A stretch of DNA of 64,000 nucleotides from Thermogladius calderae 1633 (GTDB lineage: Archaea > Thermoproteota > Thermoprotei_A > Sulfolobales > Desulfurococcaceae), in the NCBI RefSeq assembly GCF_000264495.1, contig NC_017954.1, forward strand, positions 744,001-808,000, in the 5' to 3' direction. The translations under genes and the position numbers were made by a program. The notes under the pieces were generated by a model. That model did not search any database and was not told the DNA's origin. It was given only the letters and a program-made list of their open reading frames with translations. Positions 8,474 to 15,357 of this stretch are shown one piece after another (positions within the stretch are counted from its first letter, which is position 1; every line of letters starts with the position of its first letter).

Positions 8474-8917
8474 ATGGAACGTGAGTCGGAAGAGGAGTCG
8501 GGGGGAAACCCCGTTAATATAATAGATCTAAAACCCGGAATGGAACACGTGAAGATCAAGGGCAGAGTTCTAGAAGCCGGTCCTCCCAAAGTGATCCAGA
8601 CGAAGAAGGGTCCGCGTACGATCAGCAACGCTGTAATTGGCGACTCGACCGGTAGGGTAGAGACGACATTCTGGGGCGAGAAGGCGGGCACCATTAAGGA
8701 AGGGCAAGCGGTCGAGATAAACGGTGCCTGGACGACGAGCTTCCGGGGCAAGGTCCAGCTGAACGTTGGAAGGTCAAGCGAGGTAAAGGAGGTATCCGAC
8801 GCCGAAGTCCCCCAGCCGAGCGAGGTACCGGCCGACTCGCCAACAGCGCCGGAGGAGGAGCGACGCCCTAGTTTCCAGGGCCGGAGGCGCGGCGGGTTCA
8901 GGCCGAGGCGAGGGTAA
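8474..8917 (+). CDS. ssb: Crenarchaeal single-stranded DNA-binding protein (OB fold)
   Basis: A 147-residue protein matching the Sulfolobus-type SSB. A single OB fold spans about residues 14-105 (IIDLKPGMEHVKIKGRVLE, ISNAVIGDSTGRVETTFWG, WTTSFRGKVQLNVGR), and an acidic/proline linker leads to an Arg/Gly-rich tail (GRRRGGFRPRRG). It coats single-stranded DNA in replication, repair and transcription. The flexible tail recruits partners in this family. Its stop codon overlaps the ATG of the PqqD-like gene by one base, so the two are translationally coupled. Confidence 0.92.
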   Translation: MERESEEESGGNPVNIIDLKPGMEHVKIKGRVLEAGPPKVIQTKKGPRTISNAVIGDSTGRVETTFWGEKAGTIKEGQAVEINGAWTTSFRGKVQLNVGRSSEVKEVSDAEVPQPSEVPADSPTAPEEERRPSFQGRRRGGFRPRRG

Positions 8918-9228
8918 TGAGCGAGGAGCACACTGCGGACACAGGGGCTAAGAGCCGTTACGAGGAGATAAGGGCGCTTAAGCCGCTGAGGCAGGGAACC
9001 TTCCTCGGGGAAGAGGGCGAGAAGTTCTACGTCGCGAAGAGCGAGGAAGAGGTGTACGAGCTGTCGCCACTAGCGTACTACATCTGGTTGTTGTGCGACG
9101 GCGAGCACACCGTGGAGGACGTAGCGAACACCATCAGTAGCGAGGTAAACATGCCTCTCGAGGACATAGTCGAACCCCTCGTAGAGGTACTCGAGAGCTT
9201 ACACGGTGCTCAGCTAGTCGTGTACTGA
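8917..9228 (+). CDS. PqqD-like peptide-chaperone fold protein
   Basis: A 103-residue protein with the PqqD winged-helix-like pattern: LRQGTFLGEEGEKFYVAKSE, then ELSPLAYYIWLLCDGEHTVEDVANTI, then LEDIVEPLVEVLESLHGA. PqqD domains usually bind precursor peptides for radical SAM enzymes. No precursor peptide or SPASM enzyme lies next to it. Instead it is coupled to the SSB gene (ATG overlapping the SSB stop), an arrangement seen in crenarchaea whose meaning is unknown. It could be a small winged-helix partner of nucleic-acid machinery rather than a RiPP chaperone. Confidence 0.75.
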   Translation: MSEEHTADTGAKSRYEEIRALKPLRQGTFLGEEGEKFYVAKSEEEVYELSPLAYYIWLLCDGEHTVEDVANTISSEVNMPLEDIVEPLVEVLESLHGAQLVVY

Positions 9229-9290
9229 CTACGCCCCGGCCCCACTCGTATATAAGTCCATTTTTTAGATGATTACCCTTTGAGAGAGCC

Positions 9291-10376
9291 ATGTCGAGGG
9301 CTATTCTAGTCGCAGTAATAGTCTTAGTCATTAGCCTTTCGGTCGCGCCAATTACCCTAGGGCAGGACTTCACGCCTACCCTACAACAGGTCTACGTCAA
9401 GATATATAACGAAGTCGTGAACACGGGGACTGCACCAGTCGCCCTTTCCAGAACGGGGCTCACGGAGTTCAACTACCCCCTCGAAGACCCAACTCAGAGG
9501 ATAGTTCGTGTCGAGGCGTGGTTTAACGGGGTGAATGTTAGTTATGCTGTCTACGGGGGTGACGAACCCTACATCAGGTTCATCGCCCCAAGCTCGTGGA
9601 CGAATCTGACACCGGGTACTAGGGCTGAGGCGTGGGTGGTGTACTTGGTCGAAGTAGATACTTTGTCCAGGTTCAAAGGCATAATAGACTTCTCGAACGC
9701 GTACATAACAGGAAACACTAGTAGACTGGAAGAGGAGTCCCAGCCTATAGCGTTGAACTCGACCTTGAAGCAGTACGTGTCCGCTACGAGCGGGTGGAAC
9801 TACACCAACCCACTACTCCAGTTACTCGTCAGGTACATATCGTCTACTGCCGACTCTGACAAGCCCGTAGACCTCGTGAGGGCTGTCGTAGAATACGTGG
9901 ACATCAACATTGTCTACTCGATCAGGATGCCTCCGAGAGAGCCGTGGGAGACACTCCTCTTCATGGAAGGCGACTGTGATGACCAGTCCAACCTCCTCGT
10001 GACAGTCCTCAGAGGGCTCGGGATACCCAGCTACCAGGAGTACGGTATGGTCTATTTGTCCAGCGATTTCCGCTTAGAGTCTGTGGAAAACAACGGGATG
10101 CTCAACATAACCATGATCGGTGGAGGAGGACATGCGTGGGCGGTCGCTTTCCTGCCACCCTGGGGGTGGGTTCGCATCGACACGGTTTTCGGCGTTAAGG
10201 GCAACTGGCTGTCGCACATCGTCTCGATACCCTATTACAACTACCCAACAGTCGTAATGGGGAGAAGCAGGGGCGAGGCTAGCCAGGTCGAGTGGCTGAG
10301 CTTCGATAAGCAGATCGCTATGGCAAAACTCAAATACGTAATACTGTACGAAGTCTCGGTTGTAGAGCAGTTTTAA
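9291..10376 (+). CDS. Secreted transglutaminase-like cysteine protease-fold protein
   Basis: A 361-residue protein with a clear N-terminal signal or anchor (residues 4-24, AILVAVIVLVISLSVAPITLG). It carries the transglutaminase-core triad C229 (EGDCDDQSNLLVTVLRGLG), H281 (GGGHAWAV) and D297 (WVRIDTVFG). It acts outside the membrane, either as a peptidase or amidase on surface proteins or as a cross-linking-type enzyme. The substrate is unknown. A good TATA box GTATATAAG lies at about 9248-9256, giving a leader near 15 bases before the ATG. A T-run in this gap (around 9260) may also end the SSB-PqqD transcript. Confidence 0.85.
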   Translation: MSRAILVAVIVLVISLSVAPITLGQDFTPTLQQVYVKIYNEVVNTGTAPVALSRTGLTEFNYPLEDPTQRIVRVEAWFNGVNVSYAVYGGDEPYIRFIAPSSWTNLTPGTRAEAWVVYLVEVDTLSRFKGIIDFSNAYITGNTSRLEEESQPIALNSTLKQYVSATSGWNYTNPLLQLLVRYISSTADSDKPVDLVRAVVEYVDINIVYSIRMPPREPWETLLFMEGDCDDQSNLLVTVLRGLGIPSYQEYGMVYLSSDFRLESVENNGMLNITMIGGGGHAWAVAFLPPWGWVRIDTVFGVKGNWLSHIVSIPYYNYPTVVMGRSRGEASQVEWLSFDKQIAMAKLKYVILYEVSVVEQF

Positions 10377-10447
10377 AGGTCCAAGGACATTATAAGTTAC
10401 CCGGATGACCGAAGACTTCAATGCTGAGTCGTGACGAGACTCCACCC

Positions 10448-11800
10448 CTAGGGAGCTCCCAACGGTGGTTTAATAAACGGGTCTACTGGCTGGTAGATGA
10501 ACTTCTTCGGAGGTACACCAAACCTCTCAATGGGCTTCATCAAGTGCTTGAAGGCGTGCTTCGGAGGCTGGTAGAGACCTGGAGCTATACTCCTCTCGAC
10601 CCTTATCTTTACCTTCCCCAACTCCGTTGATCGGTAGCCGCACTTAGGGCACTTGAACCCCTTTCCATACCCTGCACTAGTCATCCTAGCCCCACACCTG
10701 GGGCATAACGGGTTCTCGAACCTATAGACCTCAGTAAGCCTCACCACCAGCAATTTCTCGAGGTTGAGGGTCGGCGGGTGGGTCGTAGAGCCGGGCCTCA
10801 CGCACCCCATCACCTCGACCTCGTCCCCGACCGCAAGCTCGGAGACGACGTCCCTGAACTCCTTGGTGGGCTCGTAGGCCGCGACGTCGATCGAACAGTG
10901 TCCGTCGGACACACCGAACACGACGTGCCCGCCCTGGATCCTCCGTGGGGCTCTCGTGACGAAGCCCCTGACTCTTACACACCTGTAGGGGTATGCTTCG
11001 CAGACCGACTCCACCTCCTGGAGGTGCTGGTCTGTGTGCTGGTTAGTCCTGAACAACACCACTGCCTCTACTTCCTCGAACACTCTTATCGACCTCAACG
11101 CCGCCACAATGTGCTCCGGGCTCTCTCCTCTGACCCCCATTAGAACGGGGTCCGGGCCTCTCGGTGTCGCCAACAGCCTGCCCGTATCGTGGTCGTAGTT
11201 GAGGAAGAGAGCTCCCTTAGACCTCAGCTCGGCGTCTTTGACAGATTCAGCGTCTACCAGCCTCGGCTTGCCGATGTTATCCCTCACTCTATATAAAATC
11301 GCCTCGTACGTGAAGTCGCCTTCGAGGAGGTCTACGCCTATCGCGGCTGTAGCCCCTACAAGCCCTCTTTTCCCCTTAACAGATTTTGCCAGAGCCCCCG
11401 ACTTCTCTATGACCCTCTCCACGACCTGTAGGGGGATCAGGTCCCCTACCGCTCTCGTGCCGACCCTCTTCAAGTACTCGGGTATCTCTCCTTCGAGCAC
11501 GACGATCGCAGGCTGGTGCTTCGGGTTGTCGAACTCCCTAGCGTAGTCCTCTGCTATCACCTCGACTATGTCGAGTAGCTCCCTAGCGCTCCTCTCCGTC
11601 TCGAGTCTCAGGGCTACAGCACCGTTCCCCCTCGTCTTCCAGGGCACTGCCGGGTTGAGCCTTACTAGGTTGGGGTAGTCGACCAGCCTAGCCTTCCTAC
11701 CTGTTAGCTCCCACGCTATTTTGACAGCCAGGTGTGTGGTACACCCGCCGGTATGGGAGTCGAAGTCGTCTATCCCCACGTGTACTAGCAAATTACCCAC
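10448..11800 (-). CDS. tiaS: tRNA(Ile2) 2-agmatinylcytidine synthetase
   Basis: A 450-residue enzyme that attaches agmatine to C34 of tRNA-Ile(CAU), using ATP, so that the codon AUA is read as isoleucine. Family hallmarks are the N-terminal GIDDFDSHTGGCTTHLA motif, the RLNPAVPWKTRGNGA region, an OB-fold segment (VRVRGFVTRAPRRIQGGHVVF) and a C-terminal zinc ribbon (CPRCGARM and CPKCGY). It is the second gene of an operon with deoxyhypusine synthase, overlapping it by 8 bases. Its substrate agmatine would come from the arginine decarboxylase at 35.9 kb, and the product tRNA is charged by IleRS at 4.1 kb. Confidence 0.96.
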   Translation of the reverse strand: MGNLLVHVGIDDFDSHTGGCTTHLAVKIAWELTGRKARLVDYPNLVRLNPAVPWKTRGNGAVALRLETERSARELLDIVEVIAEDYAREFDNPKHQPAIVVLEGEIPEYLKRVGTRAVGDLIPLQVVERVIEKSGALAKSVKGKRGLVGATAAIGVDLLEGDFTYEAILYRVRDNIGKPRLVDAESVKDAELRSKGALFLNYDHDTGRLLATPRGPDPVLMGVRGESPEHIVAALRSIRVFEEVEAVVLFRTNQHTDQHLQEVESVCEAYPYRCVRVRGFVTRAPRRIQGGHVVFGVSDGHCSIDVAAYEPTKEFRDVVSELAVGDEVEVMGCVRPGSTTHPPTLNLEKLLVVRLTEVYRFENPLCPRCGARMTSAGYGKGFKCPKCGYRSTELGKVKIRVERSIAPGLYQPPKHAFKHLMKPIERFGVPPKKFIYQPVDPFIKPPLGAP

Positions 11801-12764
11801 GCTTCATGAAGCACTTTGCCCCCACTATAATTATTGGCAGGAGGACTGTAGCGTCACCGTAGACCACCACGCTCTTCCCGCTGGGCTTCACTTTCCCCCA
11901 CGTTATGGCCTCCCTCAGGTGGGCCCCGCTAAGGCTGCCGTCGTACTCGACCGCCGTGGTTATGTAGACGCTGTACTCCATCCCCTCTTTGAACTGAGAC
12001 CACCACAGGGCGTGGTGCTTTGATATGCCACCACCCACTATTAGCCCCCCAACTTTCCTCGCCGAGAACACTTTCTCCGCCAGGAGCTTCTCGTCCGCCA
12101 GGAGGTCTAGTCTCAGTCCGCTCATAGTACTGTGGAAGACTATGTTCGTCCCGAACGCCCCGTCGAGTAGGCCTGGGACTACTACGGGGACGCCCTTCTC
12201 GTAGGCTGCTCTCAGGAAGCTGTTCTCGTCTCTCAACCTCTTCCCGACCTCCGCGAGTAGCTCCACGCCGCTCCACTCCTTCTTGACTTTCACAAGCTCG
12301 TCCAAGAGGCTCCTCGTGAACTTCTCGATCGATATACCGTAGCCCTCCCAGGGTATTAGCACGTTCCCGAGCCTGTGCACCTCCACGCTCCTCAAGAACG
12401 CGTCGTCGTACAGCCAGTCGCCCTTATAGTACCTCGAGCCAGTAGCCCTCGCTATGTCGTGGTCTACGGCTCCACACGTCGTTATAACCACGTCGGCGAA
12501 GCCCTCCCTTATAAGCTGAGTGATAACGCCTCTCAGGCCGGTCGCCACGAGGTTCCCCGTGAAGGAGAAGATCTTGAGGACCTCAGCGTCCTTCAACATA
12601 GCGGCCAGTACCCGGGAGGCGTTGTAGACGTGGGCGGCCATGAAACCGTGGGACATACCAAAAGCTTCGACGAGATCGCATACGGTCATCTCGTGTGAGA
12701 CTCTGTAGTCTGAGATACTCTCTACTAGAATGTCCGCCCTGGCGCTCTCTACAAAGTCCGACAT
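11793..12764 (-). CDS. dys: Deoxyhypusine synthase
   Basis: A 323-residue NAD-dependent enzyme that transfers the aminobutyl group of spermidine to a lysine of aIF5A. The catalytic lysine is K249 in GGGISKHHALW. EYDGSLSGAHLREAITWGK is the conserved substrate/NAD segment, and FSFTGNLVATGLRGVI lies in the NAD fold. It leads an operon with tiaS (8-base overlap). Both enzymes spend arginine-derived amines to modify a component of translation, which suggests co-regulation. A TATA-like GGTATTTTAG at about 12823-12832 could start a roughly 40-base leader. Confidence 0.95.
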   Translation of the reverse strand: MSDFVESARADILVESISDYRVSHEMTVCDLVEAFGMSHGFMAAHVYNASRVLAAMLKDAEVLKIFSFTGNLVATGLRGVITQLIREGFADVVITTCGAVDHDIARATGSRYYKGDWLYDDAFLRSVEVHRLGNVLIPWEGYGISIEKFTRSLLDELVKVKKEWSGVELLAEVGKRLRDENSFLRAAYEKGVPVVVPGLLDGAFGTNIVFHSTMSGLRLDLLADEKLLAEKVFSARKVGGLIVGGGISKHHALWWSQFKEGMEYSVYITTAVEYDGSLSGAHLREAITWGKVKPSGKSVVVYGDATVLLPIIIVGAKCFMKRG

Positions 12765-12885
12765 CGGCGAACGCCTCGGTCCGATGCAAATTGGTCGTGC
12801 TCATGTTTCTTATCGCTGTTCGGCTAAAATACCTATTTAACTCGATCAACGAGTACTTGAGAACGCACGGCAACAGGGTTCAGCG

Positions 12886-13548
12886 ATGATAATAAACCCG
12901 CTGGAGCTCCTACTAAAGTACCGCGTTTTAACGTTTGAGGAGTTGTCGAGGTTGTCGGGTTACTCCCGCGAAGTCCTAGAGAGGGTGGTAAGAGACCACG
13001 GCACAGCTCTACGCGTCGAGGGCGAGTTGGTCAGGGTCGTCAACCCGGTAGACATAGCCTTAAGGCTTTTACAGCGGGGTATGAGCCCCACCAGAGTCAG
13101 CGAACTGATCTCGTGGAGGGACTTCGAGGAGTTCTCCGCGGAGATCCTCTCCAAGAATTCGTACGAGACGGTCACAAACCTCTTGCTGACTAGTCCCGTG
13201 AGGTTCCAGATAGACGTCTTAGGTGTTGACACGGTATCGGGTATAGCCTTAGCCGTCGACTGTAAGCACTGGAGTAGGAACACGAGGGTCTCTCTAACGG
13301 CAGCAGCCCAGAGACACCTCGAGAGGCTCGAGAAGATGAGGAGGTACCGTAGCTTTGTGGTGGCCCGCTATCCGGTCGTGAAGAGAGCTGTCAAGGTCGC
13401 CGGTGTCATACTCACGCTGGTAAGGCCTCTATTCAGGGTCTACTCGGGTAGCGTCGTGCTCGTCTCTATAAGCGAGTTCAACTCCTTCCTCCGAGACCTG
13501 AGGGTGGTGATGGACGAGCTGGGTGTTAAGCCTCTCAAGCTCTACTGA
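12886..13548 (+). CDS. HTH plus PD-(D/E)XK nuclease-like protein
   Basis: A 220-residue protein with an N-terminal helix-turn-helix (residues 15-50, LTFEELSRLSGYSREVLERVV). A C-terminal restriction-endonuclease-like fold has FQID (D110) and the core strand ALAVDCKHW, with D125 and K127 in a D-x-K arrangement. This fits the Mrr/Holliday-junction-nuclease superfamily. No methyltransferase or specificity gene is beside it, so a classical restriction system is unlikely. A role in DNA repair or a structure-specific cut is more plausible, but is inference. A TATA-like TATTTAACT lies about 48 bases upstream. It overlaps the end of mptE by 7 bases. Confidence 0.75.
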   Translation: MIINPLELLLKYRVLTFEELSRLSGYSREVLERVVRDHGTALRVEGELVRVVNPVDIALRLLQRGMSPTRVSELISWRDFEEFSAEILSKNSYETVTNLLLTSPVRFQIDVLGVDTVSGIALAVDCKHWSRNTRVSLTAAAQRHLERLEKMRRYRSFVVARYPVVKRAVKVAGVILTLVRPLFRVYSGSVVLVSISEFNSFLRDLRVVMDELGVKPLKLY

Positions 13549-14252
13549 ATAAACTCGACTCTGACACCCTTCCCCTCGAGGTACTTCAAGAGCATCCTAG
13601 CCACCTCGAGCTTGAGTTTCTTCACACCTAAGTCCTTTACGATGTCGGAGGGGCAGTAATGTGGGGTGTCTAGGTCGAACCCCGCGAGTATTACGCGACT
13701 ACTCCCGAGAGCCCTGGCGAGGAATACGGATCTGTCGCCGTCTGTGAACCCCCCGAAGTTATAGACAAAGGGCCTCGGCTCCACCTGGGTCGAGCCTATG
13801 AGCATCCCGTCCAGCCTCGGCACTACTGCTCTAAGCCTCTCCACGTTGTCCCCGTGGGCGTGGACCACTACGATAGAACCCCTCTGGGCCGCTGCATTTA
13901 TGTACCTAACGTCGCCGTCGAGGTCTGTCACCACTATTAGTGGTTGGACGCCCTCCTCGAGCAGGTACCTCGTGGAGCCGTCTGCTGCTATAACGGGTAG
14001 GTGGCTGTACTTCTCTATGTAGAGCCTGACGTCCTTCTCCAGGTTCTTGCCGCAGCCGAAGACCACTACGGAGCCCATAAGCCTTGGTAACTGTTCGAGC
14101 GTGGTCTTCCCTTTGTGAGCCGAGATCAGGCCGCTCAGTACGTCTGTTGCGTACTGGTCTCTATCGAAGGACAGGGGCAACTTGGACTTGATCACGCTGT
14201 AGAGCACCGTCCACTCGCTCCTGTCTACGACCCACGTCAACGCCTGGCCCAC
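13542..14252 (-). CDS. mptE: 6-hydroxymethyl-7,8-dihydropterin pyrophosphokinase, archaeal MptE type
   Basis: A 236-residue enzyme of COG1634 that activates 6-hydroxymethyl-dihydropterin with ATP, replacing bacterial FolK. Diagnostic motifs are VIAADGSTRYLLEEG, VVTDLDGD, VVHAHGDN and NFGGFTDGDR, together with the C-terminal ILAGFDLD. The GTG start directly follows the stop of mptA, so the two form a tight operon. The product is a precursor of the modified folate or methanopterin-like C1 carrier. Confidence 0.9.
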   Translation of the reverse strand: MGQALTWVVDRSEWTVLYSVIKSKLPLSFDRDQYATDVLSGLISAHKGKTTLEQLPRLMGSVVVFGCGKNLEKDVRLYIEKYSHLPVIAADGSTRYLLEEGVQPLIVVTDLDGDVRYINAAAQRGSIVVVHAHGDNVERLRAVVPRLDGMLIGSTQVEPRPFVYNFGGFTDGDRSVFLARALGSSRVILAGFDLDTPHYCPSDIVKDLGVKKLKLEVARMLLKYLEGKGVRVEFIQ

Positions 14253-15041
14253 CTAGCGTAGCTCCACTCTCAGTATCGCCTCGACGTTGTACTCGTGTAT
14301 GGACTCGAATGAGAGGGCTCTGACGGTAGCATAGCCCTTGAACCACTTCAGGTTGCCTCTTATCCAGCTCGCTACCTCCCTTACCACGTCCTCGACGAAC
14401 ATAGGCCTCTCGACAAGCCCCTTTATTAGCTCGACTTCCTCGACCCTACTCAAGTACCCTTTCAACGAGGGCTGGACAACGCTCGAAAGACCGCTTATCA
14501 ACGCCTCCTCGTCGACCTCCACGTGGCCGCTCCCGGCTCTCAGGGTCACCTCGACGACCACACGCTGCATGTGGGTCAGCGGCCTCCCAGTCAACTCGAG
14601 AGAGGTCTGGAGAGCACAAGGACAGGCGTTCGAGGTGGTGAACCTGTAGCTCCAGACCCTCCTAATCACGCCTACCCCCCTCGCGTACAGCACTCTCTTG
14701 GAGGCTTCGAAAGACCTGTAGTCGTCCTCCTCTCTCACGAGACCGCTGGCCTTCAGCACCACGAGAGCCTTACCGGAGTACTCGTGGCGGGACAGCAGCC
14801 TTTCAGCGAGGACCTCTGGCTCTCTGTAAACCTGCTCGCTCGTCATGGACCTCACGGCTTTGTAGCTCCTCGACAAGTGAACACCCCGCATGTAGGGTGG
14901 TAGGTCCACGTAGGCCTTCAGCACCGGGACAAGCGTTATACGCCCCCATGTAAACGGGGGCAACCTCATCCACCCTATACCGACGAAGTCTATGTAGATC
15001 TCATGCGCTGGCCTCTCGTCGTGGATATCGCGGGTCGACAT
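14253..15041 (-). CDS. mptA: GTP cyclohydrolase, MptA/FolE2 type
   Basis: A 262-residue metal-dependent enzyme opening GTP to the 7,8-dihydroneopterin precursor. This is the first step of pterin synthesis. Signature segments are the FVGIG motif near residue 19, RGVHLSRSYKAV, SNACPCALQ (metal cysteine) and LTHMQRVVVEV. It is the first gene of mptA-mptE. A TATA box CCTTTTTAAAGG at about 15056-15067 places transcription at or a few bases before the ATG, so the mRNA is probably leaderless. It is divergent from feoAB. Confidence 0.92.
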   Translation of the reverse strand: MSTRDIHDERPAHEIYIDFVGIGWMRLPPFTWGRITLVPVLKAYVDLPPYMRGVHLSRSYKAVRSMTSEQVYREPEVLAERLLSRHEYSGKALVVLKASGLVREEDDYRSFEASKRVLYARGVGVIRRVWSYRFTTSNACPCALQTSLELTGRPLTHMQRVVVEVTLRAGSGHVEVDEEALISGLSSVVQPSLKGYLSRVEEVELIKGLVERPMFVEDVVREVASWIRGNLKWFKGYATVRALSFESIHEYNVEAILRVELR

Positions 15042-15079
15042 ACCGGGCTACACACCTTTAAAAAGGCGTATCAGCGTTA

Positions 15080-15114
15080 TAGCATAATAGGATTTAGTGT
15101 TAGGATAACCTAAC
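15080..15114 (+). promoter_or_regulatory. feoAB promoter with metal-regulator-like operator
   Basis: A TATA-like element (CATAATAG, about 15083-15090) precedes an inverted repeat GTTAGGATAACCTAAC at 15099-15114. Its 6-base arms GTTAGG and CCTAAC are separated by ATAA. The core TTAGG-n4-CCTAA resembles the recognition sites of DtxR/IdeR-type iron repressors. The repeat covers the predicted transcription start, where a repressor would block RNA polymerase. A DtxR-family protein is encoded at 53.8-54.2 kb. Confidence 0.6.
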
Positions 15115-15126
15115 AAAGGGGGGAGT

Positions 15127-15357
15127 ATGCTTACACTCGATAAGGCGAGACCTGGTGCGAGGCTTAGGATTGTGAGCATGGACGGGAGAGGTTGGGTTCA
15201 GCGGCTTTACCAGATGGGTCTCCTACCCGGTAGTATAGTGGAGATCGTGTCAAACTACGGTGCTGGACCTGTAGTACTGAGGGTGATGGGTGCCGAGGTC
15301 GCTGTCGGCAGGGGGATCGCCAGAAGGATCTACGTTGAAGAGGTGAAGGAGAGCTGA
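15127..15357 (+). CDS. feoA: Ferrous iron transport protein A
   Basis: A 76-residue SH3-like protein. LTLDKARPGARLRIVSMDGRG, RLYQMGLLPGSIVEIV and VALGRGIARRI-like segments (here VAVGRGIARRIYVEEV) match FeoA. FeoA supports FeoB at the inner face of the membrane. It is first in a run feoA-feoB-nth-trm5 behind the palindromic site. Confidence 0.93.
   Translation: MLTLDKARPGARLRIVSMDGRGWVQRLYQMGLLPGSIVEIVSNYGAGPVVLRVMGAEVAVGRGIARRIYVEEVKES

Noticed and set aside
10389-10447. Possible C/D sRNA after the transglutaminase gene
   Set aside because: CGGATGA, CTGA and TGACGA are present, but no D box follows and the C box is poor, so the pattern is incomplete.
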